From Nitrospinota bacterium (GTDB lineage: Bacteria > Tectomicrobia > Entotheonellia > J063), in the NCBI GenBank assembly GCA_003696125.1, contig RFHZ01000504.1, positions 1-7,996 of the forward strand: a stretch of DNA of 7,996 nt, given 5' to 3'. The translations under genes and the position numbers were made by a program. Shown one piece after another: positions 5,803 through 7,996 of the stretch; position 1 is the stretch's first letter; each line of letters starts with the position of its first letter. The notes beneath the pieces are model-generated. The model was not told the DNA's origin, searched no databases, and saw only the letters and a program-made list of their open reading frames with translations.

Positions 5803-6756
5803 ATGCGTCTGGGTAAGGTACAGCTCCTCCTCCTGCTGCTCGGTGTGTACCTGCTGCTTTCTCCCCTCCCCCTGTGGGCAGGGGAGTACTACACGCATAT
5901 CTTTGTCGTCAGCCTGTACTACGTCATCCTGGCTGCAAGCTGGAATCTTTTGGCCGGGTACACCGGCCAGTTCTCCCTGGCCCATCACGCCTTTGCCGCG
6001 ATGGGAGGCTATACCTCGGCCCTCCTGGCCCGTTACTTCCAGGTCCCGCTCCTGGCCGGTATCGCCACCGGTGGGATCCTGGCCATGGCTGTCGGATACT
6101 TTCTCGGCACGCTTTGCCTGCGCATGCGCGCGATCTACCTGGCCCTGGCCACCTGGGCCTTTGCCGAAACCTTCCGTATCCTGATTGCCATGGAGTACCA
6201 GATCACGCGGGGAGACCTGGGGCTCAGCACTCCCCTTCTCTTCGGAACCCCCCACGCCACCCCTTACTTCTACCTCTTCCTCTTTTTGACCCTGTTTTCC
6301 CTCTACCTCATGTACCAGATCGTGACCTCCCGCATCGGGTACTACATGCGGGCGATCAGGGATGATGAAGAGGCGGCGGTGGTCATGGGAGTGGATACGG
6401 TAAAGTGGAAACGGTTTGTCTTTGCCGTCAGCAGCCTCTTTGCCGGGATTGCCGGGGGATTCTACGCCCACTATATCGGGCTGCTCAGCCCGGTCTCCAT
6501 CCGCTTCAACGAGATGGCCCTCATCATCATCATGGTCATCATCGGTGGCCTGCGGAGCTTCCTGGGACCGATTATCGGTGCCGTCTTTATCGAGATCCTC
6601 TCCGAGCTCCTCCGCCAGTACGGGGAGATCCGCATGGTCCTCTTTGCCCTCCTGGTCATCCTGATCATGCGGGTCTACCGGGAGGGGATCATGGGGATGC
6701 TGACCCAGCTCTACTCCCGTATCCGGCTCAAGACCGGGCAAAGCAAGGCCCTCTAA
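5803..6756 (+). CDS. livM: Branched-chain amino acid ABC transporter permease LivM
   Basis: The 317-residue inner-membrane permease has about eight to ten hydrophobic segments. Family hallmarks are NLLAGYTGQFSLAHHAF (48-64), followed by GGYTSALL, and the ATPase-contact loop RAIRDDEEAAVVMGV (183-197). The C-terminal segment IIIMVIIGGLRSFLGPIIGA (241-260) is also typical. AGGAG lies 7 bases before the ATG. Gene order is unusual: the ATPase genes come first, and neither LivH nor a periplasmic binding protein (LivK) is encoded on either side. The next gene is convergent and the upstream side is a promoter and repeat array, so the operon looks complete as livG-livF-livM. The missing parts must come from another locus, or this transporter pairs with shared subunits. 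Confidence 0.93.
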   Translation: MRLGKVQLLLLLLGVYLLLSPLPLWAGEYYTHIFVVSLYYVILAASWNLLAGYTGQFSLAHHAFAAMGGYTSALLARYFQVPLLAGIATGGILAMAVGYFLGTLCLRMRAIYLALATWAFAETFRILIAMEYQITRGDLGLSTPLLFGTPHATPYFYLFLFLTLFSLYLMYQIVTSRIGYYMRAIRDDEEAAVVMGVDTVKWKRFVFAVSSLFAGIAGGFYAHYIGLLSPVSIRFNEMALIIIMVIIGGLRSFLGPIIGAVFIEILSELLRQYGEIRMVLFALLVILIMRVYREGIMGMLTQLYSRIRLKTGQSKAL

Positions 6757-6764
6757 GAGGCCTT
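6745..6764. terminator. Hairpin between convergent livM and aminotransferase genes
   Basis: AAGGC-C-CTC pairs with GAGGCCTT around a TAA loop: an 8-pair stem with one bulged C. The livM stop codon (6754-6756) is the loop, and the opposite stop codon overlaps the other arm (6763-6765). No T-run follows on either strand. A second inverted repeat, ATCCCG/CGGGAT (6766-6786), lies directly beside it. Bidirectional termination at this very tight junction is plausible but unproven. Confidence 0.4.
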
Positions 6765-7758
6765 AATCCCGATACGGTACCGGGATCAGTTGCCCTTCGC
6801 CTTTCTGCTGGTCTTCCAGCCACAACTCATAGAGCGCTTTGGCAACCGGGCCCGGCTTGCCATTCCCGATCGGCTGGCCGTCCCACTCGACAATGGGCGC
6901 GACCTTGATCGAGCTGCCAAAAAAGAGCATTTCCGCCGCCGCTTTTCCCTCTTCTACCGAAATATCATCAACGACCACATCTTTGAGGAGTCCCTGCTCC
7001 ACCAGTCTCCTGGCCAGCACCAGCATCCGCTGGGCCGTGATGCCGGAGAGGATACGATCGAATTTGGGATGACGAAGCACCTGGTCTTTGGTCACAAAGG
7101 CGACGTTCATGTTGGGACCTTCCCCTACCATCCCCCGTTCATCGATGAAGATCCCGCTGTCGACCCCCTTCTCTTTTGCTTCCAGGACCACCAGCACGTT
7201 GGGGAGATAGTTGGTCGATTTCACCCGGGCAAAGAAGGGGGGCTTGATAGGCACGGTACTGGTGATGACCCGCAAGCCCTCTGTGTAGTAGGAGTCAGGG
7301 TACTGGAGTCCGGCAAAGATCATCACATAGAAGCTACTCCCCACGCACTCGGACGAAGAGAGACCAAAGCCGCCCGGACCGGCGGAGAGCCAGTAGCGGA
7401 CCGAGGCTTTCCGCTGTTTGCTGGCCGCGATGGTCTCCAGAATGATCTCGCGCATCTGCTCGCGTGAGAAGGGGAGAGGGATTTTGGCCATCTCTGCCGA
7501 CCGGATGAAACGGTCCAGATGCTGATCGAGCTGGTAGACCATGCCGTTCACCACGGCCGCCGTATCAAAGACCGCATGTCCCCGGTGCACCATGTGGTCA
7601 TCCATGGGGAGAACCATCAAGGCCGGATCGGTGACAATCCCCCCCAGGATGCTGGAGTACATGGCATAGTAGGTTTGGGCTTTGGGATGAACCGCTGCTT
7701 TCAGGCGGGCCAGAGCCTCTTCGGAAGACAGAACCGGAATCGTCGCTGTTTGTCCCAT
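6763..7758 (-). CDS. Class IV PLP aminotransferase (D-amino acid / branched-chain type)
   Basis: The 331-residue cytoplasmic enzyme moves amino groups between amino acids and 2-oxo acids with pyridoxal phosphate. Fold-type IV features are in order: HRGHAVFDTA (58-67), HLDRFIRSA (80-88, with the phosphate-binding Arg83 region), the catalytic lysine Lys180 in RVKSTNYLPN, Glu213 in EGPNMNVAF (which pairs with the PLP ring nitrogen), and SGITAQR (238-244). The segments MDDHMVHRGHAVFDT, KSTNYLPN, EGPNMNVAF and EWDGQPIG, and the ending IPVPY, closely resemble plant-type D-amino acid aminotransferase (DAT1-like) proteins as I remember them. Branched-chain aminotransferase is the alternative, so no gene symbol is given. 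The start is an ATG with GAGGAGAG 8 bases upstream; a longer ORF from 7776 overlaps that site. The gene has its own promoter and converges on livM, so it is not in that operon. Confidence 0.87.
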   Translation of the reverse strand: MGQTATIPVLSSEEALARLKAAVHPKAQTYYAMYSSILGGIVTDPALMVLPMDDHMVHRGHAVFDTAAVVNGMVYQLDQHLDRFIRSAEMAKIPLPFSREQMREIILETIAASKQRKASVRYWLSAGPGGFGLSSSECVGSSFYVMIFAGLQYPDSYYTEGLRVITSTVPIKPPFFARVKSTNYLPNVLVVLEAKEKGVDSGIFIDERGMVGEGPNMNVAFVTKDQVLRHPKFDRILSGITAQRMLVLARRLVEQGLLKDVVVDDISVEEGKAAAEMLFFGSSIKVAPIVEWDGQPIGNGKPGPVAKALYELWLEDQQKGEGQLIPVPYRD

Positions 7759-7766
7759 AGGTATGA

Positions 7767-7774
7767 CTCTCCTC
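7767..7774 (-). promoter_or_regulatory. Ribosome binding site deciding the aminotransferase start
   Basis: GAGGAGAG on the minus strand, 8 bases before the ATG at 7758. The upstream in-frame ATG at 7776 overlaps this site and would have none of its own. Confidence 0.7.
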
Positions 7775-7824
7775 ATGGTGAAAAGGGTTATTCATGCGTA
7801 TACACCAAGCCAGATCTCTGCCGC

Positions 7825-7854
7825 ATTATATACCGAAGCGCTCCCCGAATGCAA
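7825..7854 (-). promoter_or_regulatory. Sigma70-like promoter of the aminotransferase gene
   Basis: On the minus strand, a perfect -10 TATAAT (7830-7825) preceded by an 18-base spacer and a partial -35 TTGCAT (7854-7849, matching TTG). The predicted transcription start near 7818 gives a leader of about 60 bases before the ATG at 7758. Confidence 0.65.
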
Positions 7855-7863
7855 CTTCCTGCA

Positions 7864-7996
7864 GAGCTTACCACTCCAGAAGTTCTTTACCGCCGAGGCT
7901 GCTGAGCATGCAGACACGCGGAGAGGAATAAAATTCCCTTTCTCTTTTCGCCTGTATCCTGTTAAAAAAAAAAAAAAAAGCGGGTAGGGACTTCGA
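7864..7996. other. Intergenic region with 16-base A tract
   Basis: No gene is supported at the right edge. An uninterrupted run of 16 A lies at 7964-7979. Before it, 7874-7926 (ACCGCCGAGGC..., then CGCGGAGAGGAA) resembles one degraded half of a GC-rich dispersed intergenic element; this likeness is from memory only. On the minus strand the A run would be a T tract, possibly the tail of a terminator for a gene beyond the window, but no hairpin is visible in the 17 bases available. Confidence 0.45.

Noticed and set aside
5692-6741. 349-codon minus-strand ORF
   Set aside because: Antisense shadow of livM with very Asp/Glu/Gly-rich composition and no family features; livM itself is unmistakable.
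6790-7467. 225-codon plus-strand ORF
   Set aside because: Antisense to the aminotransferase, whose PLP motifs are complete on the other strand.
7763-7987. Plus-strand ORF ending in a poly-lysine run
   Set aside because: It crosses the aminotransferase promoter and leader, and its tail is the A16 tract; it has no ribosome site.

Overview
The window comes from a Gram-negative-type bacterium of moderately high GC. The evidence is Sec signal peptides, periplasmic c-type cytochromes, a branched-chain amino acid ABC transporter and sigma70-like promoters. The sequence does not let me name a phylum. I see no phage, transposase, CRISPR, tRNA or rRNA.

Layout. The left half (234-3949) is entirely on the minus strand. 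In transcription order it holds a cNBD-like/HDOD signalling protein (3949-2594), a cytochrome c'/c-556 family protein (2422-1943), a diheme class I cytochrome c (1894-1004) and a small secreted cysteine-containing protein of unknown function (824-234). The two cytochrome genes form an operon behind a strong sigma70-like promoter (2502-2530). The right half holds a plus-strand operon livG-livF-livM (4296-6756) with its own promoter (4245-4274). It converges, with six bases between stop codons, on a minus-strand class IV PLP aminotransferase gene (7758-6763) that also has its own promoter (7825-7854).

Three intergenic regions carry arrays of a degenerate 7-base repeat whose units end in CTC (read on the array strand): A at 11-57 (minus orientation), B at 917-1009 and C at 4142-4232 (both plus). 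All three keep the same internal order: AGTCCTC units, then ATTACTC/ATCACTC, then GTTACTC. A and B are inverted around the secreted-protein gene. B and C are direct repeats around the cytochrome/HDOD block. Array A abuts a perfect 24-base palindrome (57-80), and array C ends 12 bases before the liv promoter. These arrays are the most unusual structural feature of the window.

Function. LivG, LivF and LivM would supply both ATPases and one permease of a branched-chain amino acid importer. The second permease (LivH) and the binding protein (LivK) are not adjacent and must be encoded elsewhere if the system is complete. The aminotransferase acts on amino acids and resembles plant-type D-amino acid aminotransferases, so a metabolic link with the importer is possible but unproven. 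The cytochrome pair probably works in periplasmic electron transfer. The diheme protein has an atypical first heme motif, CGCH instead of CxxCH. Several start codons are moved downstream of the longest possible ORF because Shine-Dalgarno sites and, in one case, a promoter decide the start.
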